Below, piece by piece: positions 9,643 to 17,901 of a DNA stretch of 64,000 bases (its first letter is position 1; each line of letters opens with the position of its first letter). A model generated the notes under the pieces. The model was given only the letters and a program-made list of their open reading frames with translations, ran no database searches and was not told the origin of the DNA. A program made the translations under genes and the position numbers. This DNA is from CBDBND01 sp965262665 (GTDB lineage: Bacteria; Pseudomonadota; Alphaproteobacteria; Rhodospirillales; Rhodospirillaceae): NCBI GenBank assembly GCA_965262665.1, contig CBDHFR010000004.1, forward strand, positions 1,984,001 to 2,048,000, read 5' to 3'.

Positions 9643-9795
9643 CTCACGAGTTACGGCAGACTCGACCCGCGGAACCAAGCGGAGATCATACGATCGCTTG
9701 GAGAGGCACCCGCGCAGAACGACGAGGCCGCCGATATCACCGAAATCGTAATGGACGTGATCAAACGTAAGCGGGCAAACGATGACGCTGGCTAA
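9643..9795 (+). pseudogene. Last 50 codons of an unknown protein, cut by IS6
   Basis: An open frame starts directly at the IS6 end and stops at 9795: LTSYGRLDPRNQAEIIRSLG, then APAQNDEAADITEIVMDVIK and a basic tail KRKRANDDAG. The composition is protein-like and the frame ends naturally, so it is best read as the C-terminus of a gene whose upstream part was deleted with the IS insertion. Family not recognised. Confidence 0.4.
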
Positions 9796-9809
9796 TTGGG
9801 TTGAATGAG

Positions 9810-9892
9810 CTGTCCCTTTCAAAAACCTCATCCGCTTGAACTTATTGTGTGAAAGCCGTAACCCTGTGTGGACAGAGTTTTCGGAAGGGACA
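9810..9892. repeat. ~80-bp palindromic repeat (full copy)
   Basis: The left arm is CTGTCCCTTTC followed by AAAAACCTCATCCGC, the right arm GTGTGGACAGAGTTTTCGGA followed by AGGGACA. It belongs to the CTTGAA-core subtype also seen at 14479-14559, 15784-15868 and 55709-55789. Confidence 0.8.
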
Positions 9893-9962
9893 ACGAAAAC
9901 GGGCAGCGCCAAAATCCACCATGACCAAAAATCGAGTCCCTAAAGGAAAGCATCCATCGGTC

Positions 9963-10937
9963 TTAAGTTCTACTATCTGGAATGCGATTGGTGCGGGATT
10001 CCGCTGCGGCGGCTTTGGAGCCTTCCAGCGCGGTTTTGGCCAGCTCGGCAATGCCACCGATGGCACCGATTACCCCCGACGCCTCAAGCGGCATCAACAC
10101 CAACTTCTCATTGGGGGAATTGGCAAACGCTCCAAGTGTTTCCACATACTTTTGGGCAACGAAATAGTTGATGGCTTGAACATCACCCTTGGCGATGGCT
10201 TCAGAAACCATGGCGGTGGCTTTAGCTTCCGCCTCTGCCAAGCGTTCCCGCGCCTCAGCTTCCCGGAAAGACGCTTCCTTTTCGCCTTCAGCCTTTAGTA
10301 TTTGCGATTGCTTATCGCCTTCAGCGCGAAGAACCGACGATTGCCGATCCCCTTCAGCTTCCAGGATATCTGCACGCTTTATGCGCTCGGCTTTCATTTG
10401 CCGCCCCATAGCTTCCACCAGATCACGCGGCGGAGAAATATCCTTGATTTCGATCCGGGTGACTTTAACGCCCCAGGGGTTGGTGGCTTCATCAACCACC
10501 GTTAACAAACGCGCGTTGATGGAATCCCGCCGCGACAACAACTCGTCCAAATCCATGCTACCCATGACCGTTCTGATGTTGGTCATGGTGAGATTCAAAA
10601 TGGCTAACTGGAGGCCGCGCACTTCATAGGCTGCCTTACCAGCATCAAGCACCTGAAAAAAGACAACGCCGTCAACTGTGATCATGGCGTTGTCTTTGGT
10701 GATCACCTCTTGCGACGGCACGTCCAAGACCTGTTCCATCATGTTCATCTTGGAACCAATGGTATCGATGAACGGGATAATGACGTGAAGGCCGGGAGAA
10801 AACGTTCTCGTGAAATGTCCGAACCGTTCAATGGTGTAGTTCCAGCCTTGCGGCACGATGACGGCCGCTTTGAAAACAACGATGATTCCGAGTAGGGCAA
10901 TTATGATGGCGAACGTCGACGGCCCGAAAATATCCAT
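9963..10937 (-). CDS. SPFH/band-7 membrane protein (stomatin-like, QmcA type)
   Basis: A 324-aa protein. One N-terminal transmembrane helix (residues ~5-28, FAIIIALLGIIVVFKAAVIV) is followed by PQGWNYTIERFGHFTRTFSPGL, the SPFH domain (to ~190) and a long Ala/Glu coiled coil with EAEGDRQS, RAEGDKQSQ and KAEGEKEA repeats, ending in a Pro-poor tail. Stomatin/paraslipin-type proteins form inner-membrane oligomers in lipid microdomains and regulate proteases or transporters. The usual partner NfeD is not adjacent; the sequence upstream is an IS256 remnant and downstream a palindromic repeat, so the operon was probably cut. The ATG at 10937 follows a G-rich stretch (GGGGG) at suitable distance. Confidence 0.88.
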   Translation of the reverse strand: MDIFGPSTFAIIIALLGIIVVFKAAVIVPQGWNYTIERFGHFTRTFSPGLHVIIPFIDTIGSKMNMMEQVLDVPSQEVITKDNAMITVDGVVFFQVLDAGKAAYEVRGLQLAILNLTMTNIRTVMGSMDLDELLSRRDSINARLLTVVDEATNPWGVKVTRIEIKDISPPRDLVEAMGRQMKAERIKRADILEAEGDRQSSVLRAEGDKQSQILKAEGEKEASFREAEARERLAEAEAKATAMVSEAIAKGDVQAINYFVAQKYVETLGAFANSPNEKLVLMPLEASGVIGAIGGIAELAKTALEGSKAAAAESRTNRIPDSRT

Positions 10938-10993
10938 GGATAGTATCCCCCTGTCTTTTGGTTGAGCTACAGCCGAGTTTGGGTGACGACCGA

Positions 10994-11160
10994 TCAAGCG
11001 GCGGCGTTCTGGTTGATCTCGACCACCTCGATTCCATGGTGGAATTTGACTCCCTTGATGAGCTTTGGCAACTGGCTCCTGCCCTTCAGCACACGCCAAT
11101 TCCGAGCTGCGGCGGTTATCAGCTTGAAGACCATGGCCATGGCGGTGGAATACGAGAGGC
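10994..11160 (-). pseudogene. IS256-family transposase, C-terminal fragment
   Basis: About 54 codons ending in a stop: AMAMVFKLITAAARNWRVLK, GRSQLPKLIKGVKFHHGIEV and VEINQNAAA. This matches the usual end of mutator-type (IS256) transposases (AMAMVFKL...WRRL.G..QLPK.I.GVKF.DGIEV). It begins exactly at the IS6 tip at 11161, so the rest was lost with that element. Confidence 0.75.
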
Positions 11161-11308
11161 GGCATTGTCAGAGTAAATCGGCTTGAGCCGGGAAGTAACG
11201 TGCCGCCCAAGTGTGGACGAGGTTTTTGAAAGGGACAGGAGGCAACTTGCAGCCTAAGGGTCCTCAACTGAAGGTTCTGTAGGTCCAGCCCACTTAGTCT
11301 GACAATGC
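11161..11308. mobile_element. Internally deleted IS6 element containing half a palindromic repeat
   Basis: Both IS6 tips are present: GGCATTGTCAGAGTAAATCG at the left, and a right end with the sequence ACTTGCAGCCTAAGGGTCCT that follows the transposase gene in complete copies. Only 148 bp remain and the transposase is missing. The centre carries GTGGACGAGGTTTTTGAAAG followed by GGACAGG, the right arm of the palindromic repeat, suggesting that the palindrome took part in the deletion. Confidence 0.75.
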
Positions 11309-11335
11309 CCGAGCAGGGCAATCGGGTGAATGGTT

Positions 11336-11720
11336 TCACCGTGAGATAAGGCTTGCGAGGAAGTCGTCGTCCCAGGCGGCGATGCGTCGTTTTCCACGCA
11401 GACTGTCCTTGCCCGGGGCTTGGCGCAAGAGGTTGCTCGCCATGTGTTTGACGACCGCGAAGTTGGCCGGGGCAGTGTTCTTTCGGACCCGGCACTCGTC
11501 GTCGCGGAAGACCATGTCCATGACCCAGTGCAGGTCCATGACCCAGTGCAGGTCCATGACCCAGTGCAGCCCGTTCTCGCTGCTCCAATGGCCCCGGATG
11601 GCGGCGCTCAGGGTATCGGCCTTGGCGGCGGTGGAGGCGGATGTAGAAGCGGGTCTCGCGCTCGACCTTGGCGCCGGGTTGGATGCCGATCTCGCGTACG
11701 GTTTCGACCATAACAATGCT
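11336..11720 (-). pseudogene. ISAs1-family transposase, C-terminal part, frameshifted
   Basis: Reading ETVREIGIQPGAKVERETRF then, one frame over, KADTLSAAIRGHWSSENGLH and VFRDDECRVRKNTAPANFAV and AWDDDFLASLIS: the C-terminal third of an ISAs1-type DDE transposase, with a frameshift near 11640. The conserved LHWVMD is present three times in a row because of an 18-bp tandem triplication at 11516-11569, a length that keeps the frame. Not functional. Confidence 0.8.
11516..11569. repeat. 18-bp tandem repeat, three copies
   Basis: GTCCATGACCCAGTGCAG occurs three times head to tail without mismatch, inside the ISAs1 fragment. Two of the copies are extra with respect to the transposase family. Confidence 0.95.
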
Positions 11721-11739
11721 CCTGAGCCCTGGCCAGTGG

Positions 11740-11903
11740 GGCATTGTCAGACTAAATTAATTTGTTAGTCTAGTGAGGTGAGTTTTCGCCGTTCCGAGCC
11801 GCGCCTTGCTTGGTCAATACCAAGCGAACAAATAGTTTAGTGCCCAAACTCAGGTAACAAGGGCCCGAGAGAGTTGGCCCTAACCAGTTACTCTGACAAT
11901 GCC
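11740..11903. repeat. IS6-tipped short element, family B (164 bp)
   Basis: Tips GGCATTGTCAGACTAAA and the inverted CTCTGACAATGCC. The interior differs from family A but matches, in reverse orientation, the segment 56131-56269 (shared words such as CGCCGTTCCGAGCCGC and AATAGTTTAGT). No coding capacity. Confidence 0.75.
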
Positions 11904-12164
11904 CTCGTCTGTGGTGTAGGAGATCTCCATAGCACGTATACGAGGTGCTCCGTGCGCTCCCGTCGAGACGGTCCCTACGTGTGTAAAGTGTTTGCTCGCT
12001 GGGGCGGGCTTACTGGAAATATGCCGGTACGTCCGTAATCCATCGTTGGGATCCCATCGCGCCCGATCATCCTCTAGGTCCTTGAAGTACTTGAGTCGCC
12101 TCGCGAGCATTGCACCGCTGAGGAATTTCTCGGCGTGGTTTCGTTTCCCCAGGAACTTCACCAT
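11904..12164 (-). pseudogene. N-terminal part of an uncharacterised protein, cut by an IS6-tipped element
   Basis: Starts MVKFLGKRNHAEKFLSGAML, followed by ARRLKYFKDLEDDRARWDPN, and is cut at the family-B element at 11903. The pattern of a short strand, an 'FL.G....R.LKYF..LEDD.R.D..DG' motif and a following Thr/His-rich stretch recalls a family of uncharacterised phage or plasmid proteins that open this way, but I cannot name it. The first 86 codons survive. Confidence 0.5.
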
Positions 12165-12259
12165 GAAGGATGCCTCGTAGCAGGGCCTCATTGGCTTGCT
12201 GCTCATCAGGCGTGCGCTCCCATTGCAGAAGTAAATCCGAAAACGCCGGACTGGGCGCG

Positions 12260-12598
12260 TCAGACGCCCCCCTCGGCGGCGATGCGCAGCTTCCCATCGG
12301 TGGCCGAGCGCGGCTGCCGGATGACGATGTCGATATCGCGGCCAAGCGCGGTGAGCAGGCGGAACAGGCGCTCCAGGGAATACTCGCGGAAGTCGCCCCT
12401 CAGGAGCCGCGACACGTCGGGCTGGGAAAGGCCGAGCATGCGCCCGGCCTCGGTCAGAGTGATTCCGCGCTGGCGCACGATGGCGTCAATGCGGCCGACC
12501 AACTCCGCCTTGAGCAGGTGGGCGTCGGCCACGGGGTGGCTGAGGTCGGCGAAGACGTTGCCGCTGCCGCGTTCGACGGTCGAGTCGGATGTGGTCAT
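12260..12598 (-). CDS. HigA-type XRE-family antitoxin/regulator
   Basis: A 112-aa protein with the HigA2-like layout: an N-terminal acidic stretch (VFADLSHPVADAHLLKAELV), a five-helix HTH at residues ~45-100 (ITLTEAGRMLGLSQPDVSRL then LRGDFREYSLERLFRLLTAL) and the GRDIDIVIRQP tail. Such proteins neutralise a RelE/HigB-type mRNA interferase and repress their own operon. The toxin gene that normally precedes it is not visible: the 140 bp upstream show only a possible short C-terminal remnant (EVLERILERWPLAA), then IS21 debris. It may be an orphan antitoxin. MTTSDST was chosen as start; an in-frame Met lies five codons upstream. Confidence 0.75.
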   Translation of the reverse strand: MTTSDSTVERGSGNVFADLSHPVADAHLLKAELVGRIDAIVRQRGITLTEAGRMLGLSQPDVSRLLRGDFREYSLERLFRLLTALGRDIDIVIRQPRSATDGKLRIAAEGGV

Positions 12599-12750
12599 GG
12601 TTCTACGTATCACGGATGCGGCTCAGGCCGCGAGTGGCCAGCGTTCGAGGATGCGTTCCAACACCTCGGCGCCGGGGGCGACGGCCCGTGCGCAGGCGCC
12701 GCCCACACGCCTTCGCTTCGCACACGCGAAACGCTACGCAAAGCCGCGCG

Positions 12751-12916
12751 GGTCCCTCCTATGCACTACCGGGACAACCCGCAACAACGCCTTCGGCATC
12801 ACATAAAATGGACTGATTTTGCTCCGCCGTTGACACCGGGTCCGGCGGTATCCAGGCGGAACCGCGTGCTCCAGCATCTTCGCAACCGTCTTGCGGTCGA
12901 TCCCAAACCGGCGCAT
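12751..12916. mobile_element. IS21 debris: right-end segment plus IstA N-terminal fragment
   Basis: 12751-12836 is nearly identical to 17398-17495 and ends with TGATTTTGCTCCGCCGTTGACAC-type sequence, an IS21 terminus. It abuts 12838-12916, which on the minus strand encodes MRRFGIDRKTVAKMLEHAVP of IstA, the same helix-turn-helix found at 19733-19800. The element has lost nearly all of istA and istB. Confidence 0.7.
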
Positions 12917-12949
12917 TGGCGGAAGAAATTTTCGGGAACGACAGCGTGT

Positions 12950-14386
12950 CTATTCGCCCATAGGCAGCAGGCGCTGCCCCAGAATCCGTCCGAACGTCAG
13001 TGCCGGGGTCACCAGCATGCCGCCGCATATGGCGTTGCCCATGGTCGCCCCCCCACCGAGTGATTCGCCAGCGGCATATAACCCTGGGACTGCCGTGCCA
13101 TCGTTGCGGATGATTTGCAGGTCTTGATTGACCTTGAGACCGACTACGCCTGAAACCGAAATGCCTTGAGCGCGAATGGCATAAAACGGAGCTTCGACCA
13201 CGGGCCGTGGCATGTGTTTCCGTCCAAAGGGGTCAGCCCCACGAGCCTGACCGTCGTTGTAAGCCGCAACGGTCTCCGCTAATGAGTCGTCGGGCAGCCC
13301 TGCCTTTTCTGCCAGCGCCGCAATGGTGTCGGCCACATAAAACATGGGCTCACCTTTTTCAGCGGCGGCCTTTATCTCTTTTGGGCTGAACTCGGGACAC
13401 AGTGGCGGTGCCTCTTTCAACGTCACGGCATCGAATACAATCCAATGTCGAATATCGGGCTGGTCCTGAAGGGTGTGTTCGCGCACATCTACGCTCGGTT
13501 CGTCTTCGCGGATGAACCGTTTGCCATGGGCATTGACGTAGATCTCCCACGGCATGCGCCGTTCCGGCCAATGAGTCAGATCACAGCGCACTTTGCTCGG
13601 TACGTCATAGCTCTGCATCACCGAGCCAAAACTGGTGAGATAATGTTCCCGGCCTCGGGCAACACCGCCCGCTGACAGGCCAAGGGTGAGTCCGTCGCCG
13701 ACACAATAGGGATAGCAATAATCGGCGTATGCCGGATGTCCTGAAAGCTCCTCGTACAGGACCGCGTTGGCCACGTAACCGCCCGCGGCAATCACAACGG
13801 ATCGAGCTGAAAAAGTTTCCTCCGGCCCGTCTTGGGCGCTGGCTACCACGCCAGACACCGTACCGTTGTCTTCCTGCACCAAACGGGACACTCGAGTGTT
13901 CAGATTGAGAGTGACGCGCCCGCCTTCAACGACATTTTCAAATTGTGGCCGTAACACCGCCAGGATCGACTTGCCGAGGTCTTTGCCCCAGACATAGCGT
14001 CGGACACTATAGGGTTCGTGGTCCTGACCTTTCACCGGATGTTCGGGTAGGGGCTGGAAGCCAATGGTTTCCAACCAGTCCAGTGTTTCTGCCGCATTAT
14101 TAACGGCGAGACTGACCAGATCTCGGTCTGCGGTATTCTTCGAAATGCACATGACATCTTCGAGGTGTAACGCGGGGGAATCTTCGATCCCTTTTTCTTT
14201 TTGCAGGCGCGTGCCTGCTGCGCTCATCTGGCCCCCACTTAAATGAAGAGTACCCCCAATGTCCGGGGCAGCATCGAGCACCAGAACGCTATCGCTGCGC
14301 TGCGACGCAAAGATCGCCGCTGGCAGACCAACCGTGCCAGCGCCGATGATGATGACGTCCCATGTCTTATTCACAATTAGACTCAT
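12950..14386 (-). CDS. FAD-dependent fumarate-reductase/ketosteroid-dehydrogenase-type flavoprotein
   Basis: A 478-aa protein. The N-terminus has the dinucleotide-binding GAGTVGLPAA motif at residues ~14-23 and VLVLDAAPDIGGT; the second FAD signature ARSVVIAAGGYVAN lies mid-protein, and the C-terminus has GTAVPGLYAAGESLGGGATM and NAICGGMLVTPALTFGR. This order is that of fumarate reductase flavoprotein subunits and 3-ketosteroid dehydrogenases (FAD_binding_2); it would oxidise or reduce a C-C bond next to a carbonyl. Cytoplasmic, no signal peptide. It faces IS6 debris immediately upstream, so its native promoter may be lost. The theme matches the reductase cluster at 20.4-25.2 kb. Confidence 0.8.
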   Translation of the reverse strand: MSLIVNKTWDVIIIGAGTVGLPAAIFASQRSDSVLVLDAAPDIGGTLHLSGGQMSAAGTRLQKEKGIEDSPALHLEDVMCISKNTADRDLVSLAVNNAAETLDWLETIGFQPLPEHPVKGQDHEPYSVRRYVWGKDLGKSILAVLRPQFENVVEGGRVTLNLNTRVSRLVQEDNGTVSGVVASAQDGPEETFSARSVVIAAGGYVANAVLYEELSGHPAYADYCYPYCVGDGLTLGLSAGGVARGREHYLTSFGSVMQSYDVPSKVRCDLTHWPERRMPWEIYVNAHGKRFIREDEPSVDVREHTLQDQPDIRHWIVFDAVTLKEAPPLCPEFSPKEIKAAAEKGEPMFYVADTIAALAEKAGLPDDSLAETVAAYNDGQARGADPFGRKHMPRPVVEAPFYAIRAQGISVSGVVGLKVNQDLQIIRNDGTAVPGLYAAGESLGGGATMGNAICGGMLVTPALTFGRILGQRLLPMGE

Positions 14387-14399
14387 TCTTGAATCAATC

Positions 14400-15024
14400 C
14401 TGTTGACATAATCAGAGTAAGACGTCTCGAGCCTGGAAGTAAGGTTTGTGGTCTTCGTCCATGCCTCGATCCACAACCGTTTCCCGAGAGCCTTATCCGC
14501 TTGAATTGGCTGTGGCGCACCTAATAACCCTGTGTAGATGGCTTTTCAGAAGGGACAGGCTTCAACTTGCCGCCTGAGAATCCTCTGTTATTAGGTTCTT
14601 CAACTCCCAGCCAGTTAGTCTGACAATGCCAGACCCTGCAGAAATTCGCCTCCGTCCATGTTTCGATCTATAACCATTTCAACCACCAACGCCATCTCAA
14701 CCGCCGAGACGTTTTCAAACAAGCCCGAGCCACCGCCCTGGCCGAGTGGTGTCAACTTGCAGCCTAAAAGTCCTCAATTGTAGATTCTTAAGATCCGGTC
14801 CAGTTAGTCTGACAATGCCACTCTGACAATGCCTCATGACAGACGTCAATGCCCCGTTCTTGTAGCAGGTCCTCGACCTGCTTCGGGGAGAGTGGAAGTC
14901 TCACATACAGCATCACGGCAAGACGAATGATCTCGGGTGCGGTCTTGAAATGTTTGAAATAGTTTTTCATTCTACGAACCTAGATGGCATGCCCTACACT
15001 CAACGCCGCTTCCTCTGACAATGC
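14400..15024. mobile_element. Cluster of three IS6 remnants
   Basis: 14405-14628 keeps both degenerate ends with a full palindromic repeat (14479-14559) in place of the transposase. 14629-14819 encodes the last 45 transposase codons (plus strand, KFASVHVSIYNHFNHQRHLN) and the right end. 14820-15024 encodes the first ~45 codons on the minus strand (MKNYFKHFKTAPEIIRLAVM) of a divergent IS6 copy and its end. No piece can be active. Confidence 0.75.
14479..14559. repeat. ~80-bp palindromic repeat (full, degenerate copy)
   Basis: Left arm GAGAGCCTTATCCGCTTGAA, right arm TGTGTAGATGGCTTTTCAGA followed by AGGGACAGG. It lies inside an IS6 remnant. Confidence 0.65.
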
Positions 15025-15111
15025 CCTTGTGGCAGCCGTAATCTTCACGAACCATCTCCAAGCGGTTTGAACACGAGCGGACATGCTTGCCAAGAAGAAG
15101 GGGGCCAAAGG

Positions 15112-15582
15112 GTGATAAAATACGGTGTGCTCATGCTGGCCACGATCCTCACCGCGGCATGCGCAGGGCAAGGACCACTTGAAACCGTTGGCGCGGTCAT
15201 TACCGCGCCAATCATGGCCCCGACCATGTTCTTTGCAGCACGGATCAACGGCCGCGAGGCATTCCTGGAAAGAGCAAGGCAAAACCATAGGCCTTTGCCT
15301 CCATTGGATGCAAAGTCGAAAGAGAAGGCCAGAGTCACTCTTGAACAGGCACTTGATGGCGGCGTGGTCGATGAGGGAATTTACTGGCAGAACGATAACG
15401 ACGAGGGCGGATACAAAGCGGGCGGGGTAACTGTGCTGCGGTTAGAGGGGTCCGGCGATCAAGAGATTTGCCGTGAAGTCCTGATCGAGACCGTTGTCGC
15501 GGATCGTCCGACTGATCAGCGTGTGCGGCTGTACTGCTGGGCTGAAAACGGATGGATCGAGCGTGCGCCAGAAGACCTTTGA
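15112..15582 (+). CDS. Putative lipoprotein
   Basis: A 156-aa protein with a bacterial lipoprotein signal: VIKYGVLMLATILTAACAGQ, lipobox LTAAC with Cys at residue 17. The mature part has a short membrane-leaning Gly/Ala/Pro stretch (VGAVITAPIMAPTMFFAARI), a charged helix and a C-terminal domain ending RVRLYCWAENGWIERAPEDL with two Cys (EICREV and LYCWAE) that could pair in the periplasm. The GTG at 15112 follows a GGGGG-containing stretch; a Met eight codons in is an alternative start that still leaves a short lipobox signal. No family recognised. It is preceded by an IS6 remnant and followed by palindromic repeats. Confidence 0.6.
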   Translation: MIKYGVLMLATILTAACAGQGPLETVGAVITAPIMAPTMFFAARINGREAFLERARQNHRPLPPLDAKSKEKARVTLEQALDGGVVDEGIYWQNDNDEGGYKAGGVTVLRLEGSGDQEICREVLIETVVADRPTDQRVRLYCWAENGWIERAPEDL

Positions 15583-15584
15583 CA

Positions 15585-15666
15585 CCTGTCCCTTGTGAAA
15601 ACCTCATCCACACTTGGGTGGCTTACATTATGAAGATCGGCGGACAAGGTTTTGTGGAAGGACAGG
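15585..15666. repeat. ~80-bp palindromic repeat (full copy)
   Basis: CCTGTCCCTTGTGAAAACCT at the left, CGGACAAGGTTTTGTGGAAG and GACAGG at the right; subtype with the GATCGGCGG core, as at 17758-17835 and 54113-54190. It starts 2 bp after the lipoprotein stop codon and could act as a bidirectional stem-loop. Confidence 0.8.
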
Positions 15667-15783
15667 TATGGGCGGCCCTTGCCGCTTCAGGCGCGCGGCA
15701 CCATTCGCGAGTCCGGGCAAGCTACCGCAGCCAGTTAGAGTGCGGTGAAAATCGATAAGGCAGTATAGCGGCGGGTCGTATAT

Positions 15784-15868
15784 CTGTCCTTTCCGTAAAC
15801 CTCATCCGCTTGAACGGTGTGTGAATCTTCTATAACGCTGTGCGGATGGAGTTTTCGGAAGGGACAGG
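15784..15868. repeat. ~80-bp palindromic repeat (full copy)
   Basis: CTGTCCTTTCCGTAAACCTC at the left, GGATGGAGTTTTCGGAAGGG and ACAGG at the right; CTTGAA-core subtype. It lies between the convergent lipoprotein and cupin genes. Confidence 0.8.
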
Positions 15869-15883
15869 CCTCATAGCGGCCCG

Positions 15884-16681
15884 TCACCCGTCATAGATGA
15901 TTTTGGCCCAGGGGCCGTCGTGCCATTCCAGCACCGTGCCGCCGGCGGTGGAGTGAAGGTGATAGCCGTGCACCCCGTAGGCCGGATTCCACAAAAACCA
16001 GCCGGGCGTAAGGATACGGATGTCGTCGGGGGCGATATCGCCGGTAAGGCTGAAGATCTCCTCCTGGCAAGGATGATACTCGGGCCCTTCACTAGTCCAG
16101 CCCGGTGATACCCGCAAATGGGTCATGGTCGCGCCCGTGACCGAGTCTTCCCATAAGCGCCGGGTGCCACCTGCGGGTACGTCTTCTACGAAAATGGAGA
16201 GATCGTCGGCGGGATCGGGCGTTAGCTCGAAGGCGGGCGGACCGTCGCAGACGATGAGCGCTTCAGCCCCCTCTTCTGCTCCAAAGTCTTCCAGGACCAG
16301 TCCGTCGTGATGGCAGATATAGGTGTCCTTGCCGAACACTCTGTCGCCAACGCGCAGCGATCCGGACAGCACATAAAGCTGGATGCGTTGCTTGAGCTGG
16401 GTGTTGCCGCCGCTCGACCAGCCGGCCGGCACGCGTAGGATGGCGCTGCGCAAACTGCCGTCGTCCAAACGGCGCAAGGGCCGGTGCATGAGCCCTTCCG
16501 GCAACTCCCGCACCCGGAACGGCACCCACAGGAGTGTCGCGCTGTCAAAACACACGGACACATCCAGCCGCGGCTCCCTCTCTTGGGAGTTGCTTGACGA
16601 TTGCGCCATAGACTTGCGCCCCCCTGATAGAAGAAAAGTAGTTAAGCCAGTTAAGGCGGTCATGATCGTACGACGGTTCAT
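15884..16681 (-). CDS. Exported cupin-fold protein (DUF4437/ChrR-like)
   Basis: A 265-aa protein with an N-terminal export signal (MNRRTIMTALTGLTTFLLSG, signal end near residue 27) and two cupin-like halves: residues ~60-140 with VPAGWSSGGNTQLKQRIQLY and a HHDGLVLEDFGAEEG loop, and ~165-262 with HLRVSPGWTSEGPEYHPCQE and a GVHGYHLHSTAGGTVLEWHD metal-site-like end. The second half has His/Glu ligands (HPCQEE and HGYH) that could bind a metal. DUF4437-type proteins are small-molecule dioxygenase- or sensor-like cupins of unknown substrate. Its ATG overlaps the stop of an upstream truncated gene (ATGA), so the two were translationally coupled. Confidence 0.7.
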   Translation of the reverse strand: MNRRTIMTALTGLTTFLLSGGRKSMAQSSSNSQEREPRLDVSVCFDSATLLWVPFRVRELPEGLMHRPLRRLDDGSLRSAILRVPAGWSSGGNTQLKQRIQLYVLSGSLRVGDRVFGKDTYICHHDGLVLEDFGAEEGAEALIVCDGPPAFELTPDPADDLSIFVEDVPAGGTRRLWEDSVTGATMTHLRVSPGWTSEGPEYHPCQEEIFSLTGDIAPDDIRILTPGWFLWNPAYGVHGYHLHSTAGGTVLEWHDGPWAKIIYDG

Positions 16682-16768
16682 GGGTTCTTCCCTTCTCCAT
16701 AAAACGCTTCGCTGCGGAACGCCTTACTGCCGGCGTTGATGAGGTGCCAGACCTCCATGGGCAGCTTA
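16678..16768 (-). pseudogene. C-terminal remnant of the gene upstream of the cupin gene
   Basis: About 30 codons, KLPMEVWHLINAGSKAFRSE then AFYGEGKNP and a TGA that overlaps the cupin start codon. The upstream part was replaced by half a palindromic repeat (16769-16794) and a family-A element. The family cannot be told from so little sequence, but the overlap shows that the cupin gene once belonged to an operon. Confidence 0.5.
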
Positions 16769-16800
16769 CCTGTCCCTTCCATTTACCTCATCCGAATAAA

Positions 16801-16963
16801 GGCATTGTCAGATTAAATCTGCTTGGTCGTCTCTCCCTGTCCCCTTTTGGGGATTTCAGGGCGCAAAGACATGTTTTGTCTGGCTTAGACCGGACAAGCA
16901 CGGGCGACGAAGCTGGCTCAACAACGGGAAAATTCTAACATACGATTTTAGTCTGACAATGCC
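16801..16963. repeat. IS6-tipped short element, family A (163 bp)
   Basis: GGCATTGTCAGATTAAATCT at one end and TTTTAGTCTGACAATGCC at the other; full copy in the opposite orientation to 4373-4537. It is immediately preceded by half a palindromic repeat. Confidence 0.85.
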
Positions 16964-16968
16964 ACACC

Positions 16969-17400
16969 ATGAGCGATACGCCCCAGGTGTTGCTGGCCCA
17001 TCACCTCAAAACCCTGAAGCTGCCGACCTTCCTGCGCGAGTACGACAAGTTGGCCCGGCAATGTGCCGCCGAGGGCGTCGACCATGTCCGTTATCTGGTC
17101 CGCCTCACGGCGCTAGAATTGATCGATCGCGAGCGCCGGATGATCGAGCGGCGGATCAGGCAAGCCAAGTTCCCCGCCGTCAAAAGCCTCGACAGCTTCG
17201 ACTTCAAGGCCATCCCATCGCTCAACAAAATGCTGGTTCTCGACCTGGCACGGGGTGAATACATCGATCGCCATGAGAACGTCATCGCGCTTGGCAATTC
17301 CGGCACCGGCAAGACGCACATCGCCCTGGGCCTCGGTTTAGCGGCCTGCCAGAAGGGACTTGCCGTTGGCTTCACCACCGCGGCCGCCCTGGTCCATGCA
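16969..17400 (+). pseudogene. IS21-family IstB, N-terminal part fused to the IS right end
   Basis: Starts MSDTPQVLLAHHLKTLKLPT and runs in frame through the IstB N-terminal domain (FLREYDKLARQCAAEGVDHV) and the Walker A loop GNSGTGKTHIALGLGLAACQ to FTTAAALVHA, where it jumps into the IS21 right-end segment (17401-17495). About 120 C-terminal residues, including Walker B, are deleted. The start lies 6 bp beyond a family-A repeat tip. Confidence 0.85.
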
Positions 17401-17495
17401 CTACCGGGACAACCCGCAACAACGCCTTCGACATCACATAAAATGGACTGGTTTTACGCCACCCAACTGGACTGATTTTGCTCCGCCGTTGACAC
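17401..17495. mobile_element. IS21 right-end segment
   Basis: Nearly identical to 12760-12836: it ends with ATTTTGCTCCGCCGTTGACA, the presumed terminal repeat. It supplies the artificial stop of the IstB fragment. Confidence 0.65.
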
Positions 17496-17498
17496 CTG

Positions 17499-17640
17499 GG
17501 AGGCTTGTTTGACTATGGTGGTGTTCCAAAGGTCTGATTGCGAGCCACCGGCGGCCTTCAGCTCACATCTCTTTTCTTTCGGTGCGTTGGCGACCACAGT
17601 CGTCGTTTCCTTTCCCGTAGGGGGCTTTTTTCGCGTCATG
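17499..17640 (-). pseudogene. N-terminal fragment of an uncharacterised small protein
   Basis: MTRKKPPTGKETTTVVANAP, then KEKRCELKAAGGSQSDLWNT and TIVKQASQ, cut by the IS21 end. A Lys/Pro-rich opening followed by 'GGSQSD.WN....Q' recalls the start of a family of ~150-aa uncharacterised proteins common in alphaproteobacterial accessory DNA; this is an impression from memory. 47 codons survive. Confidence 0.4.
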
Positions 17641-17654
17641 AACGAGCACTCCTT

Positions 17655-17757
17655 TCCTCGATCCCCGTTGCAGAGAGCACTGCACCCTGCTTGCGCAGCT
17701 CGTTGGAGGTGCGGGCCTGACCATAGGCCGGAAACTCCAGCGCGGATTTGATCACCG
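17655..17757 (-). pseudogene. IS481-type transposase, N-terminal fragment
   Basis: Minus-strand reading VIKSALEFPAYGQARTSNEL then RKQGAVLSATGI matches the usual IS481 passage 'ALEFPAWGQVRVANELRKRG', which precedes the helix-turn-helix. About 33 codons remain, bounded by a palindromic repeat. Confidence 0.55.
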
Positions 17758-17835
17758 GCCCCTTTCGAAAACCTCATCCACGCCTGGACGGTATGCATCA
17801 TCAATATCGGCGGATAAGGTTTTCAGAAAGCACAG
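17758..17835. repeat. ~80-bp palindromic repeat (full copy) followed by an IS6 tip
   Basis: Left arm CCCCTTTCGAAAACCTCATC, right arm CGGATAAGGTTTTCAGAAAG; ATCGGCGG-core subtype. An IS6 tip (GGCGATTTAGTCTGACACTG) follows at 17850-17873. Confidence 0.75.
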
Positions 17836-17901
17836 CGCACTACTTGACTCAAGGCGATTTAGTCTGACACTGCCGTTGCTGGCAATCACACATCCGAAGA
17901 G

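Noticed and set aside
9963..11744. One 593-residue SPFH protein with a long N-terminal extension
   Set aside because: The upstream part of that frame crosses an IS256 fragment read in another frame, an IS6 remnant and an ISAs1 pseudogene. The natural start is the Met before the transmembrane helix at 10937.
12613..12751. HigB toxin gene partner of the HigA-like gene
   Set aside because: The 140 bp upstream carry no RelE/HigB-like frame, only a possible short tail (ERILERWPLAA) that fits no toxin motif.
15585..15868. Palindromes behind the lipoprotein gene as ordinary terminators
   Set aside because: They lack a U-tract, share sequence with many distant copies, and also lie inside IS remnants, so they are a repeat family first; a terminator effect is possible but secondary.
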